NCBI GenBank assembly: GCA_007125875.1
Contig: SLCI01000107.1
Span: 1-13,636 of the forward strand
Direction of reading: 5' to 3'
From: Kiritimatiellia bacterium
GTDB taxonomy: Bacteria > Verrucomicrobiota > Kiritimatiellia > SLAD01
Length of the DNA: 13,636 bases
Made by a program: the position numbers and the translations under genes. How positions within the stretch are numbered: position 1 is the stretch's first letter; each line of letters begins with the position of its first letter. This document shows, one piece after another, positions 6,757 through 13,636 of this stretch. The notes beneath the pieces are model-generated. The model had not been told where the DNA came from. It saw only the letters and a list, made by a program, of their open reading frames with translations, and searched no databases.

Positions 6757-8281
6757 AGTGGTACGCGGTAAGATTATTGCCGGAAAATATTTCGATTCGG
6801 TGTCCTTGATGCTCGTTGCCCGCGACATGCAGGCGATGGAAGACGTGTTGGATGCCGCCGCTATTATGGCGACCGCCGAGAACAAACGCATTCTGTCTTC
6901 ATCCAATATGGACTGGGCCGGGTTGGCCGAAGCTGGTGACACCGATTTGGCGTTGGGCGTGAAGGCCTATAGCGAGGAGGCCGCAACCACAGCCCTCGAA
7001 CAGGCCGAAGCCATGCTCAATCGGCGCAAGGCGGGCGGGGGAGGCGATCGCACCTATCAGCCGCGCAGTTTAGAAAGCGCGCTGGCCGAAGCCCCGGACA
7101 GCAATCTCGCCCTGATCTCCGTAGCCGGCAAATATGCCGCCGATGAAGCCCGTAAAGCGTTGGAGAACGGGCTCAATGTGATGATCTTTTCCGACAATGT
7201 TCCGCTTGAGGATGAAATCGAATTGAAGACGTTGGCCACGCAAGCAGGCTTGCTGGTGATGGGGCCGGATTGCGGGACCGCGATTGTCGGCGGCGTCCCG
7301 CTGGCGTTTGCCAATGTGATTCGGCGTGGACCCATCGGACTTGTGGCGGCATCGGGAACGGGGCTACAAGAAGTCTCGTCCCTAATCCACCAACTCGGTA
7401 GCGGTGTCTCGCACGCATTGGGGACCGGTGGGCGTGACATCAAACAGGACGTTGGCGGCCGATCCTTCTTAACCGCGTTGGAGCTCTTGAAGCAGGATGC
7501 GCAGACCAAAGTGGTTTGTATGGTGTCCAAGACGCCGTCTGATGTCGTGTTGAAGAAGATTGCCGAGACAGTTCGTGATTTAGGCAAGCCCACGGTGGCG
7601 ATCTTTATCGGTGCCGATGCGTCGGCGCTGGCAGACTCCGGTACGCTGTCCGCCGACTCGCTAGAGGAGGCCGCGCATCTGTCGGTCGCACTCGCGAGTG
7701 AAAGCGATGTCGGGCAAACACGTGAAGAGTTGGCGAATCGCGCGATTCCTGCGCCGCCGCGTGCAGTATCATCCACGAAACGCTATCTGCGCGGACTTTT
7801 CTGTGGCGGTACGTTTGCGCAGGAGGCCTTGCATGTGTTGTCGCCGCAGCTAGGCGAAATCCAGTCGAATGTCCATGAGCCGCTGTCGAATCCGGATGAC
7901 AGTATGGGCCACACGATTGTGGACATGGGCGGTGACGAATTTACCGCCGGCAGGCCGCATCCGATGATCGATTATTCCTTACGAAACCGTCGCATGGTTC
8001 AGGAGGCGCAGGATCCGGAAGTCGGTCTCATATTGTTCGATGTTGTACTGGGTTATGGTTCGAACGAAAACCCGGCCACCGAACTGGTTCCGGTGTTGAA
8101 AGAAATCCAAGGCATGGACGATCCACCGCTGCTGCTTTTCCATGTCTGCGGTACGGATGACGATCCGCAAGGAAGATCAGCGACGATCGACGCATTAGAA
8201 CATGTGGGAGCAATCTGTGCTCCGTCGAATGCGGCGGCAGCGAGTTGGGCGGGGCAATGGCTGACGGGAGGGCGATCATGA
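6749..8281 (+). CDS. fdrA: FdrA-family protein (AllF-like carbamoyltransferase subunit)
   Basis: A 510-residue FdrA protein, somewhat shorter than the roughly 555-residue E. coli protein. It has the two-part architecture of succinyl-CoA synthetase relatives: an NAD/CoA-binding-type region (about 100-270) with MGPDCGTAIV (171-180), ASGTGLQEVS (201-210) and GTGGRD (225-230), then a ligase-like C-terminal region (about 345-510) with the FdrA mark FTAGRPHPMID (398-408). In E. coli FdrA (AllF) works with YlbE (AllG) and YlbF (AllH) as oxamate carbamoyltransferase, converting oxalurate and phosphate to oxamate and carbamoyl phosphate. The GHAGA-type phosphohistidine segment of succinyl-CoA synthetases is not seen, so simple acyl-CoA synthesis is unlikely. 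The ATG at 6749 overlaps the preceding stop by 8 bases; GGAG (6734-6737) is a little far upstream. The 3' end couples to the DUF1116 gene through ATGA. The substrate may be an N-carbamoyl compound other than oxalurate. Confidence 0.92.
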   Translation: MSEVVRGKIIAGKYFDSVSLMLVARDMQAMEDVLDAAAIMATAENKRILSSSNMDWAGLAEAGDTDLALGVKAYSEEAATTALEQAEAMLNRRKAGGGGDRTYQPRSLESALAEAPDSNLALISVAGKYAADEARKALENGLNVMIFSDNVPLEDEIELKTLATQAGLLVMGPDCGTAIVGGVPLAFANVIRRGPIGLVAASGTGLQEVSSLIHQLGSGVSHALGTGGRDIKQDVGGRSFLTALELLKQDAQTKVVCMVSKTPSDVVLKKIAETVRDLGKPTVAIFIGADASALADSGTLSADSLEEAAHLSVALASESDVGQTREELANRAIPAPPRAVSSTKRYLRGLFCGGTFAQEALHVLSPQLGEIQSNVHEPLSNPDDSMGHTIVDMGGDEFTAGRPHPMIDYSLRNRRMVQEAQDPEVGLILFDVVLGYGSNENPATELVPVLKEIQGMDDPPLLLFHVCGTDDDPQGRSATIDALEHVGAICAPSNAAAASWAGQWLTGGRS

Positions 8282-9684
8282 AGTCACTGATTAACGACCC
8301 CCTCCATGTCATCAATATTGGGGTCGAGGATTTTGCCCGTACTATCGCGAAGACAGGTGGCGCGTGTACGCATGTGGCGTGGCGTCCTTCCGCTGGAATT
8401 CCTGCCGCGTTGCGCGCCACGTTGACCTCGTCGCGTGATGCCATTCAAGCCGCCAATCAAGAGGCGCTGAAACGACTGCAACAGGCAAAGCCCGTGTTGA
8501 TCGATATGGGCATCGCGCGCGACATGATTCCCGGCATGCAGGATCGACTGTTGCTGCATTCGGGACCGCCCATCGCGTGGGAGCGCATGTGCGGACCGAT
8601 GCGTGGTGCGATGATTGGAGCCGTCTTGTACGAAGGTCACGCGAAGTCGGAGGAAGAAGCGCGCTCGCTGCTCGAGTCGGGACACTACGACTTTGCGCCT
8701 TGTCACCATCATCAAACGGTTGGCCCCATGGCCGGCGTGGTGTCGGCATCTATGCCGGTGTTTGTGGTAGAAAATCAAACCTTCGGCAACAAGGCCTTCT
8801 GCACTCAGAATGAAGGGCTAGGGAAGGTGCTGCGTTATGGCGCTTATTCCGATGAGGTCGTGAAACGCCTGAAATGGATGGAAGCGACCTTGTATCCTGC
8901 CTTGCAGCGCGCCATTCAGGCGTCGGGTGGCATTGATCTCAAGAACATGATCGCCCAGGCACTGCACATGGGTGACGAAGTCCATAACCGCAATCGAGCC
9001 GGCACCTCACTCTTCCTGCGGGCGATCACGCCGTGGCTGGTGCGAACGGCGGAATCTACCGAGACAGCCGCCGAGATTATCGAGTTTATCAACGGCAACG
9101 ATCACTTTTTCCTGAATCTATCGATGCCCGCCAGCAAATCCTCGTTGGATCCGGCGCGCGGCATCGCCAATAGTTCGATGGTCGTGGCCATGGCCCGCAA
9201 CGGCACAGATTACGGCATCCAATTGGCCGGCACCGGTGACGAGTGGTTCACAGGGGCCGCGCTTGTCCCGGACGCGCTCTTCTTTGCGGGATACACCAAA
9301 GAGGACGCGAATCCCGACATCGGCGATAGCTCGATCACGGAAACGGCGGGTTTGGGTGGCTTCGCCATCGCGGCTGCGCCGGCGATTGTTCAATTTGTGG
9401 GTGGTTCGGCGCAGGATGCACTGAACTATTCCTTGGAAATGTATGAGATTGCGATCGGCGAGAACGGCGTGTTTCAAATTCCGGCGCTCGATTTCCGCGG
9501 CACACCCACCGGTATCAATGCCATTGATGTGGTACAGAAGGGCATCTTGCCGATTCTGGATACCGGCGTGGCGCACAAGGATGCCGGTGTCGGCCAAGTT
9601 GGCGCGGGCGTGGTGAATGCTCCAATGGATCCGTTCGTAAAGGCCGTTCAAGGTTTACTCACTACACTCAATACTAATGACTAA
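8278..9684 (+). CDS. allG: DUF1116 protein (YlbE/AllG-like carbamoyltransferase subunit)
   Basis: A 468-residue DUF1116 protein, matching the family length. Characteristic conserved stretches are LLLHSGPPI (91-99), the His-rich CHHHQTVGPMAGV (142-154), NQTFGNKAF (166-174) and MGDEVHNRN (231-239). The E. coli homologue YlbE (AllG) is part of the AllFGH oxamate carbamoyltransferase, and the fdrA-DUF1116 pair is kept together here through an ATGA overlap. The ATG at 8278 is chosen because it has GGGAGG at 8266-8271 and couples to the fdrA stop. A longer frame beginning at 8245 would overlap fdrA by 37 bases with no better site. The His cluster could bind metal or phosphate, but no active-site assignment is known to me. 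Confidence 0.92.
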   Translation: MKSLINDPLHVINIGVEDFARTIAKTGGACTHVAWRPSAGIPAALRATLTSSRDAIQAANQEALKRLQQAKPVLIDMGIARDMIPGMQDRLLLHSGPPIAWERMCGPMRGAMIGAVLYEGHAKSEEEARSLLESGHYDFAPCHHHQTVGPMAGVVSASMPVFVVENQTFGNKAFCTQNEGLGKVLRYGAYSDEVVKRLKWMEATLYPALQRAIQASGGIDLKNMIAQALHMGDEVHNRNRAGTSLFLRAITPWLVRTAESTETAAEIIEFINGNDHFFLNLSMPASKSSLDPARGIANSSMVVAMARNGTDYGIQLAGTGDEWFTGAALVPDALFFAGYTKEDANPDIGDSSITETAGLGGFAIAAAPAIVQFVGGSAQDALNYSLEMYEIAIGENGVFQIPALDFRGTPTGINAIDVVQKGILPILDTGVAHKDAGVGQVGAGVVNAPMDPFVKAVQGLLTTLNTND

Positions 9685-9693
9685 AGGAGACCG

Positions 9694-10515
9694 ATGATGA
9701 AAATGGATGACTTTCTTGCCCTAATGGGGAATGCGAAAATTTATGACCTGACGCAGCGACTGAGCGTGCACACGCCGCCGTGGCCCAGCTACATGCCGCT
9801 GGGTGTGCAATATTTTAAGCGACTGGCTGGTGCACATCAGGGACAAGGCGCGAATGGACAGATCATAACCACCAGCAACCATGTCGGCACGCACGTGGAC
9901 GGCGAAATCCATTTTCATGCGTCCGGCCGCACGATCGGTGACACGCCGTTATCGCATTGGTATGGCCCAGGCGTGGTGGTGGATATTTCGAAGGATGTCG
10001 AGGACTACAGTCTGTACTCCCCTGAACTGCTGATGAAGCGGGCGGATATCCGTGAAGGGGACATCCTGATCATTAACACCGGATACAATCGCTATGGTTG
10101 GGATCAGCCTGAATCAGATGAATTGCGCTACTTCGTGCGTCACCCGGGCCCGAGTCCCGATTTTCATCAATGGGCGTTGGATATGAAGATCAAGTGGATC
10201 GGGGTCGATTGCGGCAGCGCGGACCATCCGATGAACACGATTATCCGCACCTGGCATCCACGCGACTTCAAGGTTGCGGATCAAAAGATGAAAGACACGT
10301 ACGGCAAAAGTTGGGACGAGCTGTTCCCGCTGGAGGAATATTATCAGGTCATGCATTTGAAGCTTTTCCCTCAAGGCTTGGTACATGCTGAAAACATCGG
10401 CGGCGACATCAACGAAGTCAGCAATAAGCGTCTTTGGATCGGGTTATTCCCATTGCGCGGCATCGAACTTGAATCATCCATGTGTCGTCTGGTCGCGATC
10501 GAACCCGGCGCCTAA
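9694..10515 (+). CDS. Cyclase-family metal-dependent hydrolase (KynB/isatin hydrolase superfamily)
   Basis: A 273-residue cytoplasmic protein of the 'putative cyclase' family, whose characterised members are Mn2+/Zn2+ amide hydrolases such as kynurenine formamidase and isatin hydrolase, which opens a five-membered cyclic amide. The metal motif consensus HxGTHxDxPxH appears as HVGTHVDGEIH (63-73), with ligands His63, His67, Asp69 and a conserved His73. The usual Pro is replaced by Glu71. Later family stretches are VDCGSADHP (171-179) and HAENIGGD (231-238). There are two adjacent ATGs, 9694 and 9697. The site AAAGGAGA (9683-9690) is better spaced for the second, so the protein may be one residue shorter. 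It follows the DUF1116 stop by 9 bases. In this operon it most likely opens the ring made by the molybdenum hydroxylase, supplying a linear substrate to the AllFG-like proteins. That role is inference. Confidence 0.92.
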   Translation: MMKMDDFLALMGNAKIYDLTQRLSVHTPPWPSYMPLGVQYFKRLAGAHQGQGANGQIITTSNHVGTHVDGEIHFHASGRTIGDTPLSHWYGPGVVVDISKDVEDYSLYSPELLMKRADIREGDILIINTGYNRYGWDQPESDELRYFVRHPGPSPDFHQWALDMKIKWIGVDCGSADHPMNTIIRTWHPRDFKVADQKMKDTYGKSWDELFPLEEYYQVMHLKLFPQGLVHAENIGGDINEVSNKRLWIGLFPLRGIELESSMCRLVAIEPGA

Positions 10516-10529
10516 ACGAAAGCACTATC

Positions 10530-11729
10530 ATGACGTCACCGCATCTGCCTTTGTCCGGGGTCACTGTGCTTGATCTCACCCGCGTATTGGCGGGACCATA
10601 CTGTACGATGATGCTACAGGATCTCGGGGCCCGCATTATCAAGATCGAGATGCCCGGGAAAGGCGATGATTCTCGCTCCTTTGGCCCATTCCTCAAGGAT
10701 ATGAGTCTGTACTTTGCCAGTATTAACCGAGGGAAAGAGAGTCTGGCGTTAAACCTGAAGTCGGAGGAAGGCAAAACGATCTTTAGGTCACTGGTGAAGA
10801 AGGCGGACATAGTGATCGAAAACTATCGCCCTGGCACGATGGAAAAGTTGGGACTGGGCTACGAGGAACTGGCCGAGTTGAATCCGCGCCTGATCTACGC
10901 GGCCGCATCGGGTTTTGGTCATTCCGGCCCGGACAGCCAAAAGCCCGCCTACGATATTTTGGCGCAGGCGCGCGGTGGCGTAATGAGCATTACCGGTTGG
11001 CCGGAAGGGGAACCGACCCGGGTGGGTTTGTCGTTCGGCGATCTGGCGGCTTCACTGTTCACCGCGACGGGCATCAATGCAGCGCTCTATGCGCGCGAGC
11101 GGTCCGGTCAAGGGCAGAAGATTGATGTGGCGATGCTGGATTGTCAGGTGGCGCTACTGGAGAACGCCTTGGTCCGTTTCCAAGTCGATGGACATTCACC
11201 GCAACCGCTTGGCCATCGTCATCCCACGATCACGCCCTTCCAGGCGGTGCAGGCCAAGGACGCCTATATCGTGATCGCGATCGGTAATGATTTGCTTTGG
11301 GACCGCTTCTGCCAAGCGATTGAGCATCCCGAATTGAAGGATGACCCGCGCTTCGCGTCGAATCCTGCCCGCTGCGAAAATGTTGAGGCACTTGACCTGA
11401 TTCTGACTGACATCTTCCGCGAGCGTGATGCGGACACGTGGCTGTCCATCCTTAGCGCGTCTCAAATTCCGAGCGCGCCGATCAATGATATTGGACGTGT
11501 GATGCAGGATCCGCAGGTATTGGCTCGAGATATGATCGTGGATCTAGAGGACCCGAAGATTGGGACGGTCAAAGTCGCGGGAAATCCCATCAAAATGTCG
11601 CAAGTGCCCGAGACGGGCAAGCGCGGCGCCATTCCTGATGTCGGCCAGCACACGCGCTCGGTTTTACAAGAATGGCTGGGTCTATCGCCGGATGAGATCG
11701 ATGCCCTGCATGAGAAGGGTGTCGTGTGA
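10530..11729 (+). CDS. Class III CoA-transferase (CaiB/Frc family)
   Basis: A 399-residue class III CoA-transferase, which moves CoA from one acyl-CoA to a carboxylic acid through an aspartyl-CoA thioester. Family relatives are CaiB (carnitine) and Frc (formyl-CoA:oxalate). Conserved parts are LSGVTVLDLTRVLAGPYCTM (8-27), VIENYRPGTMEKLGLGYEEL (95-114), ASGFGHSGP (126-134) and SFGDLAA (168-174). Asp171 lies at the position of the catalytic Asp169 of Frc. A typical C-terminal domain includes IPSAPINDIGRVMQDPQV. The length is normal. ATG 10530, 14 bases after the cyclase stop, is preferred over an upstream in-frame GTG at 10482 that lies inside the cyclase gene. The SD is weak. Its stop overlaps the amidase start as GTGA. 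Here it may activate the carboxylate left after removal of nitrogen, for example oxalate or malonate; this is inference. Confidence 0.94.
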   Translation: MTSPHLPLSGVTVLDLTRVLAGPYCTMMLQDLGARIIKIEMPGKGDDSRSFGPFLKDMSLYFASINRGKESLALNLKSEEGKTIFRSLVKKADIVIENYRPGTMEKLGLGYEELAELNPRLIYAAASGFGHSGPDSQKPAYDILAQARGGVMSITGWPEGEPTRVGLSFGDLAASLFTATGINAALYARERSGQGQKIDVAMLDCQVALLENALVRFQVDGHSPQPLGHRHPTITPFQAVQAKDAYIVIAIGNDLLWDRFCQAIEHPELKDDPRFASNPARCENVEALDLILTDIFRERDADTWLSILSASQIPSAPINDIGRVMQDPQVLARDMIVDLEDPKIGTVKVAGNPIKMSQVPETGKRGAIPDVGQHTRSVLQEWLGLSPDEIDALHEKGVV

Positions 11730-12964
11730 ATCTGAACGAGCGTCTGCGACGGGTAGAGGAGCAGGAGCCGCTGCTTGAGGCACTCCTGCCCGAGCCCAGT
11801 CGCCTCGATCGGTTGAGCGCCGAACGGGAGGCTTTGCATCAGCGCTATCCAGAAAAGAGTGATCGCCCCGCCTTGTTTGGCGTGCCCATTGGCGTGAAAG
11901 ATTTATTTCATGTTGAAGGCTTCGTGACGAGAGCGGGCTCCGCCTTGCCGCCGGAACTCTTCAGCGGGTCAGAAGGTCCTGCCGTGACCCGGCTCAAGCA
12001 AGCGGGTGGCCTGATTTTGGGAAAGACGGTGGCGACCGAATTCGCCTTTTCCGAGCCGGGTCCGACGCGGAATCCGCATCATCCCGATCACACGCCGGGC
12101 GGTTCCTCCAGCGGTTCAGCGGCAGCGGTCGCGGCAGGCTATGTCCCTGTCGCACTCGGCACACAGACCATCGGGTCCATTTCACGGCCGGCCTCCTATT
12201 GCGGTGTCATCGGTGTGAAGCCGAGTTATGGACGGATTCCGACGGCCGGCAGTGTGCCATTTTCCGAGAGCGTAGATCATGTCGGCTTCTTTGCCGAAAG
12301 CTGGGAGTGGGTACAGCGCGTTGCCCCGATTCTTTATGACGAGTGGTCGGAGCCGGACGCGGGCCCCGACAACCACCCATTTCGCATAGGATTCATTACG
12401 GGATCATACGCGGAAGAAGCGGATCAGGATATGCAGCAGGCATTGGTGACCATGATCGATCAACTTGCGGCTCGTGGACATGAACTCATGCCAATTCCAT
12501 TATTTGATGATTGGTCCGCCCTAGTAGAGATGCATTATGACTTGATCGCGTACGAAAAGGCCGAGTTTCACCGCGAATGGTTTACAGCATACCAGCAGCT
12601 GTATCGCCCCGGCACACGCGAGTTGATCGAGCGAGGCCAATCGATACCGGCTGAACGTGCGAATACAATCCGCGCCTATCAATTGGAACTGCGACAACAG
12701 ATCGATCAGCGTATGATTAGAGATGGAATCGATCTGTGGCTGACACCGGGTGCAACTGGTCCAGCCCCGCAAGGTCTACAGTTCACCGGCAATCCTCGCT
12801 GCAATTTGCCGTGGAGTTTCACGGGGTTGCCCACGGTTACCTTCCCGGTGACGAAGACATCTTCCGGATTACCCTTGGGCATTCAAGCGGTAGGTTGCTT
12901 CGGCCAAGACGAGCGTTTGTTAACTAACCTCTTGAAACGGGTAGTGCCGGAACGCCCAGCATAG
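11726..12964 (+). CDS. Amidase-signature family hydrolase, malonamidase E2-like layout
   Basis: A 412-residue amidase-signature enzyme that hydrolyses a C-N amide bond to acid and ammonia with a Ser-cisSer-Lys triad. The predicted triad is Lys58 (GVPIGVKDL), Ser127 (GGSSSGSAAAVAAG) and Ser151 (TQTIGSISRPASYCG). The intervals of 69 and 24 residues equal those of malonamidase E2 (Lys62, Ser131, Ser155), which is also of similar length. The C-terminal NLPWSFTGLPTVTFP is the usual family strand. The GTG start at 11726 overlaps the CoA-transferase stop (GTGA) and is preceded by GAAGGG (11714-11719). It is the last gene of the operon, and its final 45 bases overlap the end of the convergent DUF2877 gene. 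Beside a carbamoyltransferase and a CoA-transferase, it probably deaminates the amide acid left after carbamoyl removal. A GatA role is unlikely because of its short length and the absence of gatB/gatC. Confidence 0.93.
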   Translation: MNLNERLRRVEEQEPLLEALLPEPSRLDRLSAEREALHQRYPEKSDRPALFGVPIGVKDLFHVEGFVTRAGSALPPELFSGSEGPAVTRLKQAGGLILGKTVATEFAFSEPGPTRNPHHPDHTPGGSSSGSAAAVAAGYVPVALGTQTIGSISRPASYCGVIGVKPSYGRIPTAGSVPFSESVDHVGFFAESWEWVQRVAPILYDEWSEPDAGPDNHPFRIGFITGSYAEEADQDMQQALVTMIDQLAARGHELMPIPLFDDWSALVEMHYDLIAYEKAEFHREWFTAYQQLYRPGTRELIERGQSIPAERANTIRAYQLELRQQIDQRMIRDGIDLWLTPGATGPAPQGLQFTGNPRCNLPWSFTGLPTVTFPVTKTSSGLPLGIQAVGCFGQDERLLTNLLKRVVPERPA

Positions 12965-13636
12965 CCCCGCGGCCGTATCCAACCCAGAAGTCGCGCCATG
13001 GCAGCGCACGCGCTGGAAAGCATTATGCACGGCGTCTGGATCACCAGTGCAGACGGCCATTGTAAAGTTTTTGAAGTGTTCGAAGAATAGGCCCTCGTAA
13101 GCCGCTTGCATAAAGTGGCGGACCAAGTGGTTGCCGCTTTGCACGTTCGAGTAGATGGCCTTGCGCACATCGGCCATGTCGTTGAACAAGCTGAGTGCCC
13201 ATAGAAAGCCGCACAAGAAGTCGTCGCCCGCGGGCGTCAAACCGGGGCCTAGGCCGTTCAGCATCATTTTTGTGCCATGACTGAACGAACCCGCGCGTAA
13301 CTCATTTGCGCCCTGAACAAATTGATCGGCTAATTTCCGTTCCAAACCTGATGCGGGCGTTTCTGGATTCCATAGGTGATAGGCTAACGAATCTGTCCAA
13401 CGAGGAGCGAGAGTCCGGATAATGGGCTCAACCTCCGCCGGTAATGGTGCGCGCATTTCGCTAGGCAGTTTCGGGTCGTAGCTCGGAATCGCGGGGTCGG
13501 GAGCGGGTTTCTCTTCAAAGTGTGAGGGCAGGGGATCGGGTAAGGTGTGAACCGTTATGACGCCGGGGCCGGCCCCGATTTCAGGTGTGGCGAGAATGAG
13601 TAGCGAGCCATCGCCGGAAAGATAATTGGCGACGGA
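12920..13636 (-). CDS. allH: DUF2877 protein (YlbF/AllH-like carbamoyltransferase subunit), 5' partial
   Basis: The last 238 residues of a DUF2877 protein whose frame stays open to the right edge, so its start lies outside. The internal Met at 13456 is not the start: 60 further codons upstream are open. They include a hydrophobic strand (LLILATPE) and a Pro-rich linker. The family hallmark GLGPGLTPAGDDFLCG (about residues 128-143 of the visible part) and a second conserved block, GATSGLDTAAGL (214-225), identify it. Its E. coli homologue YlbF (AllH) is required with FdrA/AllF and YlbE/AllG for oxamate carbamoyltransferase activity. Here it lies convergent to the operon carrying the other two, not beside them, and its last 45 bases overlap the amidase gene antisense. 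Its promoter would lie to the right of the window, so it may be expressed separately. Confidence 0.9.
   Translation of the reverse strand, partial: SVANYLSGDGSLLILATPEIGAGPGVITVHTLPDPLPSHFEEKPAPDPAIPSYDPKLPSEMRAPLPAEVEPIIRTLAPRWTDSLAYHLWNPETPASGLERKLADQFVQGANELRAGSFSHGTKMMLNGLGPGLTPAGDDFLCGFLWALSLFNDMADVRKAIYSNVQSGNHLVRHFMQAAYEGLFFEHFKNFTMAVCTGDPDAVHNAFQRVRCHGATSGLDTAAGLCWAFRHYPFQEVS

Noticed and set aside
7057..7776. Long minus-strand open frame (239 codons) inside fdrA
   Set aside because: It is Ser/Ala/Pro-rich low-complexity antisense of a conserved gene, with no SD or family match.
6749..8281. Succinyl-CoA synthetase alpha subunit
   Set aside because: It is too long, carries the FdrA-specific FTAGRPHPMID block and a DUF1116 partner, and no GHAGA phosphohistidine segment is seen.
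10482..10529. Upstream GTG start for the CoA-transferase
   Set aside because: It would extend the protein into the cyclase gene with an Arg-rich, non-conserved segment; the family N-terminus fits ATG 10530.

Overview
The window is bacterial, compactly coded and moderately GC-rich, with strong Shine-Dalgarno (SD) sites, GTG starts and many ATGA/GTGA stop-start overlaps. The phylum cannot be fixed from sequence alone. The SD style (for example the GAGGTGAT before base 3028) and the small protein beside the symporter would fit a Bacillota-like organism, but this is a weak inference. I see no mobile elements, tRNAs, rRNAs or CRISPR arrays.

Layout. (1) Bases 1-2086, plus strand: the end of an operon entering from the left. 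It holds a P1-family (DmpA/NylC-like) self-cleaving amide hydrolase, a sodium:solute symporter, and a 42-residue single-span membrane protein. Each start overlaps the preceding stop. (2) Bases 2092-2775, minus strand: a short-chain dehydrogenase converging on that operon. (3) Bases 2776-3027: a divergent promoter region with a possible leaderless promoter for the dehydrogenase, an extended -10 promoter for the right-hand operon, and a perfect 8-bp inverted repeat that looks like an operator. (4) Bases 3028-12964, plus strand: eight tightly packed genes. They encode the FAD, [2Fe-2S] and molybdopterin subunits of a xanthine-dehydrogenase-family hydroxylase, FdrA (AllF-like), a DUF1116 protein (AllG-like), a metal-dependent cyclase-family hydrolase, a CaiB-type class III CoA-transferase, and an amidase-signature hydrolase. 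(5) Bases 12920-13636, minus strand: a DUF2877 (AllH-like) gene running off the right edge, whose 3' end overlaps the amidase gene.

How the genes may work together. FdrA, YlbE and YlbF of Escherichia coli (renamed AllF, AllG, AllH) form the oxamate carbamoyltransferase that splits oxalurate into oxamate and carbamoyl phosphate. All three families are present here, alongside a ring hydroxylase, a hydrolase of the isatin hydrolase/kynurenine formamidase family, an amidase whose catalytic spacing matches malonamidase E2, and a CoA-transferase. My reading, which is inference, is a complete route for a cyclic ureide or related N-heterocycle. The ring is hydroxylated and opened to an N-acylurea, the carbamoyl group is phosphorolysed to carbamoyl phosphate, the leftover amide acid is deaminated, and the diacid becomes a CoA thioester. 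A uracil/barbiturate/ureidomalonate route or a parabanate/oxalurate route would both fit chemically. The molybdenum subunit lacks the Glu that xanthine dehydrogenases use to bind purines, so xanthine itself is not the favoured substrate. No carbamate kinase or molybdenum-cofactor insertion (XdhC) gene lies in the window.
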